Source: Lentisphaeria bacterium UBA4640
Lineage (GTDB): Bacteria > Verrucomicrobiota > Lentisphaeria > Victivallales > UBA1829
DNA: 12,643 nucleotides
Assembly: GCA_002405835.1 (NCBI GenBank)
Contig: DHMO01000030.1
Coordinates: forward strand, 1-12,643
Reading direction: 5' to 3'
Each line of letters opens with the position of its first letter. Position 1 is the stretch's first letter. The translations under genes were made by a program, and so were the position numbers. The notes under the pieces are model-generated. The model ran no database searches, had not been told where the DNA came from, and saw nothing but the letters and a program-made list of their open reading frames with translations. Positions 1 to 7,658 of this stretch are shown one piece after another.

Positions 1-3000
1 CCGTCGTTCATGTTGACGATGAAGTTGAAGCGCGTCGCCGAGCCCGGCAGCAGTTTGAACGGGCTGATCGAAACCGGCGGAAGAGCGAGTTCGTACACTA
101 CGCCGTCCGCGGTTTTGCGGATCGCACAGTCGCCCTGATCCGTCCGGCCGAGCGGCTTCGCAAGCGAATCGTAGGTGCTCGCGGAACCGGCCTGACGCAT
201 CAGCAGCGGCTTGCCCTGGTAGAGCGAAAGCGAGTACTCGAAATCGTCGTCCTGATATCCGGCGGTTCCCTTCGGGGCGTTCGCGATCGTATCCAGCGCG
301 AACTGAATGCCGTCACCCTGCCACGTCGAACCTTCACCGAGCGTATCCACCGGATGGAAACCGTCCTTCTTCACCTCAATTGCAAGATAAAGGCGGTCGG
401 AACTCCATTTGCTGCGGAATGAAACTGTATTCTTCTTCATGGCGTCGCTCCAGGGCGTGTTCTGAACCGAATTCTTCACCGTCAGAACCACCGGCGCAAC
501 GTCCTGCCAGTCGGAAAGATCACCGTCAATTGTGATTGCTTTTTCCGCCTTCGGGACGAACAGCGCGCGGAGCGGGACAGTTACCGTTTCGCTCTGCTTG
601 ATTGCCGGAAGTTCAACTTTCAGTTTGGCTTCACGCGGAGTCATGCCGATTTCCGGAACGGTGCGGAATGCAACACTGCGGGTGCTTTCCCCCGGAATGT
701 CGCGGAATTCCAGTTTCTGTTCACCGTCGACAAGACCCGGAGTCAGAACCGAGACCGTGCCGGAGAGCGGTTTCGCCGTGAGGTTTGCAACCTCAACCGT
801 AAAGCTGTGCGGTCCGGTGATTTTCACGGCGGTACGGAACGCTTTGTCTGTGATATTCAGCTTCGCGGAAGCAATCTGCTTCGCGAGTTCCGCGGCGGAT
901 CCTTCGGTTTCGAGGTAGACGGGGCACTCGTTGAGTTCAAATGTCGTTCCGTCGATCCGCGAACCCATGAAATCATAGGCACGGAATTTCTTTGCGAATT
1001 CGATCTTTTCCGGCTTGCCGTTCCACTTCCAGAGAACCGCGGTACGGCGCGTTCCGAGGTCGAAGATGTAGCAGCGGTAATTCGCACCGAGTTTCACCTG
1101 TCCGGCAGGCTTTCCGTCCTCAATCCGATCCGCCGCCGCACGGACGGCGTAAAGGTAAAGCGACGGCATGACGGTATCGCCGTTCTCCGCATTTCCGGGG
1201 CGGATGCAGGTCCATGCGGTCTGGCAGTGTCCGCTGCCCATTGCAAAATGGAAGTAGATTTCCACGCCGTTTGCGAATCCGACGATTTCATTGCGGATGT
1301 CGCGCGCCGTGTTGACGACCGCTTCCGGGAAGATGCGGTTATCTGGATACGCCTGCGGGAAAACGCGGCCGGCCTCGGTCGAGAAGAAACGGAAGTCCGG
1401 CTTGAAGCGTTTTGCCATCTTCTGAAGACTCTGCATATCCTCGCCGTAATCCGGAAGCTCGGGAAGCTGGCGGTACGGATGCTCGGAAATGATGTCGAGC
1501 CGTTCCGCCACGCCGGGCTTGGAGATCACCGTTTCAATCCACGGCACAACCGTTCCGCAGGAGTCGGGACCCGCGATTGTCGCATTCGGGTCTTCCTTGC
1601 GGATAACGTCCGCCGTGACATTGATGCAGCGCGCCACCGAGTCAGCATCCACAACCACCAGATTCGCCGGGTCCGGGTTGGCTGTGCGCCCCGACCAGAT
1701 GTTCGGCTCATTCAGAATCTCATACGTATCGACCATGCCTTTCACCGAACGGATTTTCTCCGTCAGATACGCCGTCCATTTGGAATAATCCTTCGGCAGG
1801 AAGAACGCTTCTTTTCCGCGCAGAACGTTGTTCAGGCAGTACAGCGAATAGATTCCCGCCTTGTGAAAGAGCGGAACGCTTTCGAATCCGGCTCCGTCGA
1901 AATCCCAGATTCGGGCGGAACCGAGACGGAACTGTTTCATCAGCTCAATGCTGACGTTGATGTTGTGGTCCCGCGCACTGGAAACGTTGATTCCGAAACG
2001 GCGGACCATCGGGCGCGGACGCTCAATCACACCGAACGGCAGCACATGCTCGTCTATGCGGTCTCCGGTCTTCGCGGTCACGTAAAGCGTCATCCAGCCG
2101 CGCGCCGTTTCCGGAAGTTTCACGGAAATGCTCTCTTTCGCGGGCAGATTCAGCGTCTTCTCCGGAGCGGAGGCGATCACCTGACCGAAGACGTTCTTCA
2201 CACACCAGCCGAGCGACGTCTTCTCCGCTTTTCCGGCAGATTCGAAATTCAGATTCGCAACAACCGGTTCATCCGTGTAATACGTCGTGGAGTTCTTGTT
2301 CAGAATTCCGGAAATCCACACCGCAGAGTCGTCGCGGAATTCCGTATTCAGACTCTGACGGCAGGAGAGGTCGTCAATCCAGACGGTGGAATTCGCGGGG
2401 ACGTCGAAGCGCGGGAACACAAGACCGTACTGATCGCCGTAGCCGCTGCCGGGACTGCCGACGATCCGCACGCCGTCAACCGGCTTGCCGTAGGCGGGGA
2501 TGTTCAGCGTAAATTTCTTCCATTCCGTCCCGATCGTAATCGGTTTTGAATAGATCACGCCGTTGCAGGGGAACAGCGCCATATACAGCGAAGTCGGTTT
2601 GTCGGCTTTCAGCCATGCGGAAAACGAAACCGGCTGATTGCGTTTCACCGGAACCGGAAACAGATAGAGCTGGTTGATGCTGTTCGCCGGAGCCGTCACC
2701 TTGAACGAACGCTTTCCGGAATGCGCGGTCGAGAGGTCCGATTCGACTTTCAGCGTGCCGGAAAAACCGACGCCGCGATAGTCGTAATGCTTCCCGTCCT
2801 TGTGCGAACCGAGGAATTTGATATCGGAATATGCAATTCCGTAAAGCCCGCGTTCCGCACCGCCGTTCGCAATGCGTTCCGTGACGCCGTCGATCTTCTC
2901 CTCCGCAACAACCGGAGTGAATTCACACGCGCCGATCGTGTAGACCCCCGGCTTGCGGAACGTCAGACGCAGGCTGACATTTTTCAGCGTAGCCGGCAGA

Positions 3001-3443
3001 TTCTGCTCGAACACAAATTTCTGCGGTTCCGCCGACGCCAGACAGATTCTGGAGCGCCAGTAGTGCACATCCTTGCCTTTCGGAACATCGCGTCCCTCGA
3101 AATACATTTCGAACTGCGCATTCGGAACCGCGCTCACTTCCGCAGTCAGACGCGCCCGCTTGTCCGGAATCATCCCGGAAACGGGAAGGCGCACCGTGAT
3201 TTCCTCTTTGGGGTCCGTTCCGAAAAACTTGCGCGTGTCAATCACCAGTTTCCCGTCTTTGACCTCAATTTTGACAAGGTCTCTTTTTTTCGCCGGAATC
3301 ACGGAACACCCGCCGGCATATTTGCCCGCCGGAGTTTTCAGAGCTCCGTAATCCGGAGAAAGCGTGTAGCCGTTCCAGTCGGAAACAAATCCGAACACGG
3401 AAACCGAAAACAACGCCGCCAGTAAGGATAAAGAAAATTTCAT
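1..3443 (-). CDS. Large secreted multidomain glycoside hydrolase, clan GH-A-like, C-terminal CBM9-like domain; 3' end beyond window
   Basis: The reading frame is open for 1147 codons from the ATG at 3443 and leaves the window without a stop. An AAGGA ribosome site lies about 9 nt upstream, and the previous gene stops 15 nt away, so it is the last visible gene of cassette B. Residues 1-18 form a signal peptide. Residues 19-185 closely resemble the whole neighbouring 182-aa protein. Residues about 189-355 look like a CBM4/9 jelly roll ending in WIDDLS, and about 360-460 like an Ig-type spacer. The catalytic barrel follows, with LNEP (acid/base candidate E579), SEHPY (H655) and FFSTEAG (nucleophile candidate E690), as in GH39/GH5-like clan A enzymes. 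A small beta domain, a NEW3-like stretch (860-965) and a CBM9-like start, TIDGDLSDW (from 970), complete it. It probably cleaves a polysaccharide outside the cytoplasm. The exact GH family and substrate are not determinable by eye. Confidence 0.85.
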   Translation of the reverse strand, partial: MKFSLSLLAALFSVSVFGFVSDWNGYTLSPDYGALKTPAGKYAGGCSVIPAKKRDLVKIEVKDGKLVIDTRKFFGTDPKEEITVRLPVSGMIPDKRARLTAEVSAVPNAQFEMYFEGRDVPKGKDVHYWRSRICLASAEPQKFVFEQNLPATLKNVSLRLTFRKPGVYTIGACEFTPVVAEEKIDGVTERIANGGAERGLYGIAYSDIKFLGSHKDGKHYDYRGVGFSGTLKVESDLSTAHSGKRSFKVTAPANSINQLYLFPVPVKRNQPVSFSAWLKADKPTSLYMALFPCNGVIYSKPITIGTEWKKFTLNIPAYGKPVDGVRIVGSPGSGYGDQYGLVFPRFDVPANSTVWIDDLSCRQSLNTEFRDDSAVWISGILNKNSTTYYTDEPVVANLNFESAGKAEKTSLGWCVKNVFGQVIASAPEKTLNLPAKESISVKLPETARGWMTLYVTAKTGDRIDEHVLPFGVIERPRPMVRRFGINVSSARDHNINVSIELMKQFRLGSARIWDFDGAGFESVPLFHKAGIYSLYCLNNVLRGKEAFFLPKDYSKWTAYLTEKIRSVKGMVDTYEILNEPNIWSGRTANPDPANLVVVDADSVARCINVTADVIRKEDPNATIAGPDSCGTVVPWIETVISKPGVAERLDIISEHPYRQLPELPDYGEDMQSLQKMAKRFKPDFRFFSTEAGRVFPQAYPDNRIFPEAVVNTARDIRNEIVGFANGVEIYFHFAMGSGHCQTAWTCIRPGNAENGDTVMPSLYLYAVRAAADRIEDGKPAGQVKLGANYRCYIFDLGTRRTAVLWKWNGKPEKIEFAKKFRAYDFMGSRIDGTTFELNECPVYLETEGSAAELAKQIASAKLNITDKAFRTAVKITGPHSFTVEVANLTAKPLSGTVSVLTPGLVDGEQKLEFRDIPGESTRSVAFRTVPEIGMTPREAKLKVELPAIKQSETVTVPLRALFVPKAEKAITIDGDLSDWQDVAPVVLTVKNSVQNTPWSDAMKKNTVSFRSKWSSDRLYLAIEVKKDGFHPVDTLGEGSTWQGDGIQFALDTIANAPKGTAGYQDDDFEYSLSLYQGKPLLMRQAGSASTYDSLAKPLGRTDQGDCAIRKTADGVVYELALPPVSISPFKLLPGSATRFNFIVNMND

Positions 3444-3458
3444 CGTCTGCATTCCTTG

Positions 3459-4007
3459 TTACTTTGCGGGAACCTCAGCAAGAAAATCACACGCGCCAAC
3501 CGTATACACCGCGGGAGCGCGGAAGGTCAGACGCAGCCGGACGTCTTTCACCGTTGCGGGGAGAAGCTCTTCTATTTCAAATTTCTGCGCGGATTCTTTT
3601 GCATTGCATTTCCTGGCTTTCCAGAAATGCTGTCCCTTGCCGTCGACAACATTCTGTCCTTCAAAGAAGATTTCAAACGGAGTTGCGGGAACTGCGGACA
3701 TTTCCACAGTCAGGCGCGCCTTTTTTCCCGGAACAACACCATTGAGCGGAATCCGGACGGTCACTTCCGTTGCAGGTTTTTCGCGGAAAAATTCGCGGAC
3801 GTCAATCACAAACTTTCCGTCTTTGATTTCCAGTTTCACCAAATCGGCTTTCGCCTTCGGGTCGATATGAATATTCCCGAAATATTTCTTTTCCGCTGTC
3901 TGCAGCCATGTTTTTTCAGGAGCGATTTTGATTCCATTCCAGTCGGAAACAAATCCGAAGGCGGATGCGGAAAGCATCAGGGCGAATGCGGGGAGAAGTT
4001 TTTTCAT
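3459..4007 (-). CDS. Small secreted beta-rich protein, free-standing copy of the N-terminal module of the downstream hydrolase
   Basis: This 182-aa protein starts with a clear signal peptide (MKKLLPAFALMLSASAFG) and has no other membrane segment. The body is beta-strand rich. It aligns end to end with residues 1-185 of the large hydrolase encoded next, sharing FVSDWNG, DLVK, KFVID, SAVP, the FEG...H-x-W segment, and LPAT...LRLTFR near the C-terminus. A 23-bp stretch is identical in DNA (3937-3959 against 3373-3395). No catalytic motif is visible. A carbohydrate-binding or assembly role is an inference from the jelly-roll-like look and the neighbourhood. It sits between the prepilin-like gene (29 nt away) and the hydrolase (15 nt away), so it is very likely cotranscribed. 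Its ribosome site (AGAAAG) is weak compared with its neighbours. Confidence 0.8.
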   Translation of the reverse strand: MKKLLPAFALMLSASAFGFVSDWNGIKIAPEKTWLQTAEKKYFGNIHIDPKAKADLVKLEIKDGKFVIDVREFFREKPATEVTVRIPLNGVVPGKKARLTVEMSAVPATPFEIFFEGQNVVDGKGQHFWKARKCNAKESAQKFEIEELLPATVKDVRLRLTFRAPAVYTVGACDFLAEVPAK

Positions 4008-4036
4008 TTCAACAGTCTTTCTGTGTTTTCAGGTTT

Positions 4037-4810
4037 TTATTGCAATTTCGTGTAGTACAGATCCTCTTCCGGAGAGGTGCCGTCGTACCATGACGTTCTG
4101 AAAATTTTTACAGAGGCCGCATGACCGTCCAGCATCAGCATATTCGTATTCATGCTGTGGTTCCAGCCCATTTCATTCGAGCTCCAGAAAACCACCTCAC
4201 TGGAACCTCCGGAAAAACCGCAGGCGGCCTCTTTGCTTTTTGAATTGTCCACAGAACGCTTTCCGGATGCGTTGTTCTCCGCAAGAAGAATTGCTCTGGA
4301 TGCAGCCTTGATCTTGCCTGCACGCCTCGCATGGACAGAGGTATTCGTAAGATCAACCCACGAATAAAGCATTGCATAGCTGCGCGGCGAACCGATTCCG
4401 TTCTCGACCAGGCGCCCGGAATCCGTCGGGCACTGGAACAGCTTCCACTTGTTGTCCGGCCAGCCGCCATCCTCGGAACGGACCTTGTAATTGAGAAAAC
4501 TTTTGCCGAAAACATAGTCCCAGTGATACTGCTGTGTGTAAAGATGCGGAGCCCTTACTTTATTGTTGTCGATCGGAGGCGCAATATAATCATCAAAAGT
4601 GGACTGGTACATCATTTCCGCCGTCCCGAGCTGTTTCAAATTGGACATGCAGGAAATCGCCCGTCCCTTTTCCCTTGCGGAATTCAGCGCGGGCAGCAGC
4701 ATGCCGGCCAGGATGGCAATAATCGCAATTACCACAAGGAGCTCTATAAGAGTGAACCTTCCGAACGCTTTTCTGCGATGCTGGATTGATAAGATTGATT
4801 TCTTGTTCAT
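4037..4810 (-). CDS. Prepilin-like secreted protein with H-X9-DG motif (cassette B)
   Basis: The 257-aa protein has a type IV pilin/pseudopilin N-terminus: a short basic leader, then RFTLIELLVVIAIIAILAG, with the conserved Glu five residues into the predicted mature chain (E23) and a single hydrophobic helix. Near the C-terminus H218 is followed nine residues later by D228-G229, which is the prepilin-type processing-associated H-X9-DG signature. The ISC..NLKQLG segment after the helix and a later CP motif are shared with the cassette A homologue. The residue before the predicted cleavage point is Arg18, with Gly17 one further back, instead of the usual Gly at -1. Start choice: ATG with AAGGAAGGA just upstream. 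It is separated from the regulator gene by 77 nt, which hold a candidate second promoter. A surface or envelope role linked to the secreted hydrolase is inferred. Confidence 0.9.
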   Translation of the reverse strand: MNKKSILSIQHRRKAFGRFTLIELLVVIAIIAILAGMLLPALNSAREKGRAISCMSNLKQLGTAEMMYQSTFDDYIAPPIDNNKVRAPHLYTQQYHWDYVFGKSFLNYKVRSEDGGWPDNKWKLFQCPTDSGRLVENGIGSPRSYAMLYSWVDLTNTSVHARRAGKIKAASRAILLAENNASGKRSVDNSKSKEAACGFSGGSSEVVFWSSNEMGWNHSMNTNMLMLDGHAASVKIFRTSWYDGTSPEEDLYYTKLQ

Positions 4811-4830
4811 AACACTGTCCTTCCTTTCTT

Positions 4831-4858
4831 TTTATCTTTTCAAAGTTTTGTCTGTCAA
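4831..4858 (-). promoter_or_regulatory. Candidate internal promoter ahead of the cassette B prepilin gene
   Basis: On the minus strand a perfect TTGACA (4858-4853) is followed after 16 bp by GATAAA (4836-4831), a 4/6 match to TATAAT, about 20 nt before the prepilin start codon. If active, the leader would be very short. Cassette A has no equivalent, because there the regulator and prepilin genes overlap. The -10 box is weak and the region A-rich, so chance is possible. Confidence 0.3.
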
Positions 4859-4887
4859 GTGTTGAGGGATGAGCGGGTTTCCTGTTT

Positions 4888-5919
4888 TCATCTTGCAAAA
4901 TCCTTTCCAAGCAATATGTTTTCTCTTTCTTCAACGACTGTTTCGTAATAAGGATCTCTGCTCTGTTCGCAAAAGCGGTCTTTCAGAACAGAAGAACTCA
5001 CGAATTCCATCGGAATCAAACAGGTGCGGACCTGCGGTTCCGGTTTTTCCACCATCTCGATCAGACGCTCAATCAGACGCGGCACCTTTTCTTTGAACGG
5101 TTCGAACATCGCCCCCAGAACATTCGGAGCCTCGAAATAATCGAACGGCAGAGAGTAACTGTTAATCAGCGGCGGAATGTTCCGGATTTCATTGCTGTAA
5201 CAATAAATCTGGAACTTTCTCGCAACGATGCTGGACAAAAAGAAGAGACACGCCTTCCGGTCCTGCGCAACGGCAAGGATTTGCGGCGCCGATCCGAACC
5301 GGATGAAATCCACTGCGACACCGCATTCCGCCCCGCACTTCTTCGCGGCTTCGACCGGCATCAGGTCGCCGACAAACACAAAAAGGGCATTGCGGATTCC
5401 CTTTTTCACGAGCATCGCAAACGCATCGCGGAAGCATTGGCAGTAATCCCGCAGGAACATATTGCATTCCGGATGCTCCGTTGTCAGAAGAACCGGATAG
5501 TTCCGCAGATAATCCGGCAACGGCTGCTCCGGATCAAAAGCCAGTGTGTAAAGTATCCCGTCCGCCTGACGGTTGATAAGATTCTGCAGACACTTCTGCT
5601 CTTTTTTCTTGTTGAAACGCGTCACGGAAATCAGCAGCTGATACCCGCGTTTGTCCGCCTCGTCAAGCAGCATCTCCGAATAGAAGCCGGAATAGACGGT
5701 CGCAATATTGCCGATGACAAGTCCGAGCGTTTTGCTTTTCCCTTTCTTCAGCGAACGGGCGGTGACAGACGGCTGATAGTTCATCTCGCGCACAGCTTCA
5801 TCAATCTTGCGCTTCGTATCTTCCGCCATCCGGGCGAGCGGATGATCGTTCAGATACATGGAAACGAGCGCAGTCGAAACCCCGACCCGTTCCGCTATAT
5901 CTTTAATCCTTGTTCTCAT
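4888..5919 (-). CDS. LacI/GalR-family transcriptional regulator (cassette B)
   Basis: Translation from the ATG at 5919 gives 343 aa. This start is chosen because it lines up with the paralogue in cassette A, follows GGAGG, and lies downstream of the promoter; the frame stays open further upstream only through promoter DNA. The N-terminal helix-turn-helix is IKDIAERVGVSTALVSMYLN (residues 5-24), followed by the hinge helix with NYQPSVTARSL (residues 47-57). The rest is a periplasmic-binding-protein-like effector domain that is quite divergent: the usual FDD near the end of the core is replaced by INSYS. The positions equal to LacI Y17, Q18 and R22 are T16, A17 and M21, and the loss of the usual Arg is unusual. 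The C-terminal tail DPYYETVVEERENILL is nearly identical in the paralogue. It probably represses its own operon through the palindrome at 5940-5955. The ligand is unknown and presumably a sugar. Confidence 0.93.
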   Translation of the reverse strand: MRTRIKDIAERVGVSTALVSMYLNDHPLARMAEDTKRKIDEAVREMNYQPSVTARSLKKGKSKTLGLVIGNIATVYSGFYSEMLLDEADKRGYQLLISVTRFNKKKEQKCLQNLINRQADGILYTLAFDPEQPLPDYLRNYPVLLTTEHPECNMFLRDYCQCFRDAFAMLVKKGIRNALFVFVGDLMPVEAAKKCGAECGVAVDFIRFGSAPQILAVAQDRKACLFFLSSIVARKFQIYCYSNEIRNIPPLINSYSLPFDYFEAPNVLGAMFEPFKEKVPRLIERLIEMVEKPEPQVRTCLIPMEFVSSSVLKDRFCEQSRDPYYETVVEERENILLGKDFAR

Positions 5920-5939
5920 CCGACCTCCGCTGGTTATGT

Positions 5940-5955
5940 GCTGTATCGTTTCAGC
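5940..5955 (-). promoter_or_regulatory. Putative LacI-type operator of cassette B
   Basis: Minus-strand sequence GCTGAAACGATACAGC is an imperfect 16-bp palindrome (7 of 8 positions pair if the central CG is counted as symmetrical and one arm mismatch allowed) with the central CpG typical of LacI-family operators. It starts 7 bp after the -10 box, so it should span about +2 to +17 of the transcript, where a bound repressor blocks the polymerase. Binding by the adjacent regulator is inferred. Confidence 0.65.
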
Positions 5956-5962
5956 AATTTTA

Positions 5963-5991
5963 ATTATAGCATATTCCCCCGATTTTGTCAA
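5963..5991 (-). promoter_or_regulatory. Consensus sigma70-type promoter of cassette B
   Basis: On the minus strand, TTGACA (5991-5986), a 17-bp spacer and TATAAT (5968-5963) match both consensus boxes exactly, with TG-C before the -10 box (extended -10). It lies 43 nt upstream of the regulator start codon. The surrounding block 5960-6002 differs by only one base from the cassette A promoter. GGGGG runs flank the -35 box on both sides. The T-rich terminator tail sits just upstream, in the usual position of an A/T-rich UP element. So strong a promoter without repression would be costly, which fits the adjacent operator. Confidence 0.9.
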
Positions 5992-6003
5992 CCCCCTGTT
6001 TTG

Positions 6004-6053
6004 AAAAAAAATCAAAAAAAACGGAGGGAACGTCATCGTGCGTGTTCCCTCCG
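6004..6053 (-). terminator. Intrinsic terminator of cassette A
   Basis: Read on the minus strand, a perfect 10-bp stem (6053-6044 with 6031-6022, arms CGGAGGGAAC and GTTCCCTCCG) with a 12-nt loop is followed directly by eight T, GA, and eight more T. It starts 33 nt after the stop codon of the GH5-type gene. It separates cassette A from the cassette B promoter, whose -35 box is only 12 bp beyond the T tract. Confidence 0.93.
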
Positions 6054-6086
6054 AAAATCCGGACCTGGCTCTGCGGCCGGGTTGCG

Positions 6087-7658
6087 TTATTTTTTATTCT
6101 GCCTGAAATACTTCAGAAGAATCTTCTTTGCAGGCGTGTCCTCCTTTGCTTTTTTCAGCTTGAACGCCCTCGCACGTTCCATCTCCACCGACCAGGGCGG
6201 CCACTCGCGGAAGGCGTGATACGTCCAATCCCAGCCGTACTCTTCAAACAGCTCGATGCAGTCACGGATATACTCATCGCGTCCTTGCGCCCAGGCGATA
6301 CAGCTGAATTCCCCGATGTAGATGGGCACTTTGTATTTCTCCTGATAGTCGATAATCGGCTTCAGAGCAAGCCGAATCTGCTCTTTGTCCCAGTATACGC
6401 CGTTGATGTAACCGGGATATTTCCATTCGATCTTCGAACCGGGGGCTACACCCTGATGAGTCAGGGCATGCGGAGAATAATAATGCGGCGTATAGCCCAT
6501 ATTCGGATCTGTCGGAGCGGCGGCTGACGGATTGTAAATCCGCTTCTGCGAATCAACGGAACGTATCGCTTTTACCATGCGGCCGACAAGCCCGTGCCAT
6601 TTTTCCTTGCTGATGCCGTACGGCTCATTCAGCAGGTCGTAGGCAATCACATTCGGCTCATTCCTGTAGTGCTCCGCGATCATCCGCCACGCGGTTATCA
6701 GACAATCGAAGTCATCAACGTCCTTCAGGTTGGCGCTCGCGTAGACCGATGATTTCCCCTGCGGAACCATCGGCGGATGCACGACAATGCTGATTCCGTT
6801 GCGCTTGAAAGCGGGCAGGAGTTTATCAAGATGCGCCATGCGTTCCCCGATGAATTTGATATATTCCTCTCCGTTCTTCGCTCTTTTCGGGCTTGTAAAC
6901 GCGAATCTGACAAGATTCGCCCCCCAGCGTCCGAGTTCATCAATATCGGCTTCTGTGATATGAAGCGGAGCCACCATCGTTCCGCGATACTGTGTTACAG
7001 GCCCCTTCCAGGTTTTCAGGGAATCCGGATCCTTGATGTCGCGTCCGCGGCGGATTTTCGCCGCCTCTCTGTTCTCCGGCGCAACGACTTCAAAATCGGG
7101 AATCTCCACGGCTTTGCTGATGCTGACCCAATCGACAAACAGGTCGCCATGACAGCGGTTCAAGTCGATGGAGAACATGGCGCTCGTGACATCTCCCGGT
7201 TTGACACGGAAGACTTGATAGAAATCGCTCCATGCCGTTGTTCCGTAAACCGGAGCGGCGGCCTCCCAGCGCGGTTTCTCTTTCGTGGATTTTTCGCGCA
7301 GACAGAGAACCGCTCCGGCGCCATACCAGTGCCGTTCGCCTTTTTTCAAATCCGTTCCGCAATAGCGTCCCTGAATCACATAGTATCCGCCCTCGGCGAA
7401 AAGCTCCGGAGACAGTTTTACTTTGTACTGCGAATGAGTTTTGTAATTGATGTTTTTCATCCACAGCGCGCCATCCCCTTTTTCTCCGCCTTTCGGCTGG
7501 TGAATGCGGACCGGACTCAGCATGAACGGATCAATCTCTCCGGCAGTAAAATCATTCCTGTAGATTGTTTTTGTCACTTTGAATGCGCCGAAACACGTCA
7601 GCGCAAGCAGAAACACAAACAGAAATCCAAGTTTTTTCAGCATCGCCACCCCCGTCAT
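6087..7658 (-). CDS. Secreted GH5-type glycoside hydrolase with N-terminal beta module
   Basis: The 523-aa protein begins with a signal peptide (hydrophobic core up to about residue 24). Residues 25-185 form a beta-rich module carrying a G-x-D...RHW segment similar to that in the small secreted proteins of both cassettes. The (beta/alpha)8 catalytic domain (about 195-515) shows the clan A hallmarks: YDLLNEP with acid/base E345, PHYYSPH around residues 391-396, and IYIGEF with nucleophile E450. It is therefore a predicted retaining endo-acting enzyme on a beta-linked glycan such as a cellulose- or mannan-type chain; the substrate cannot be read from sequence. The ATG chosen overlaps the stop of the upstream gene by 4 bp (ATGA). 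An alternative ATG five codons inside, at 7643, follows a G-rich ribosome site and would give a more typical MLKK signal peptide. It is the last gene of cassette A, ahead of a strong terminator. Confidence 0.92.
   Translation of the reverse strand: MTGVAMLKKLGFLFVFLLALTCFGAFKVTKTIYRNDFTAGEIDPFMLSPVRIHQPKGGEKGDGALWMKNINYKTHSQYKVKLSPELFAEGGYYVIQGRYCGTDLKKGERHWYGAGAVLCLREKSTKEKPRWEAAAPVYGTTAWSDFYQVFRVKPGDVTSAMFSIDLNRCHGDLFVDWVSISKAVEIPDFEVVAPENREAAKIRRGRDIKDPDSLKTWKGPVTQYRGTMVAPLHITEADIDELGRWGANLVRFAFTSPKRAKNGEEYIKFIGERMAHLDKLLPAFKRNGISIVVHPPMVPQGKSSVYASANLKDVDDFDCLITAWRMIAEHYRNEPNVIAYDLLNEPYGISKEKWHGLVGRMVKAIRSVDSQKRIYNPSAAAPTDPNMGYTPHYYSPHALTHQGVAPGSKIEWKYPGYINGVYWDKEQIRLALKPIIDYQEKYKVPIYIGEFSCIAWAQGRDEYIRDCIELFEEYGWDWTYHAFREWPPWSVEMERARAFKLKKAKEDTPAKKILLKYFRQNKK

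Noticed and set aside
807..2549. Long 580-codon open frame on the plus strand
   Set aside because: It lies antisense to the large hydrolase, whose minus-strand frame has a signal peptide, catalytic motifs and a ribosome site; the plus-strand product is Arg/His-rich and has no recognisable motif.
4811..4864. AACACT / AGTGTT inverted repeat around the gap before the cassette B prepilin gene
   Set aside because: The arms are only 6 bp and the loop 42 nt, so a functional hairpin is not supported.
5920..6036. N-terminal extension of the cassette B regulator
   Set aside because: The extra in-frame codons run through the operator, -10 and -35 boxes, and the paralogue starts at the later ATG.
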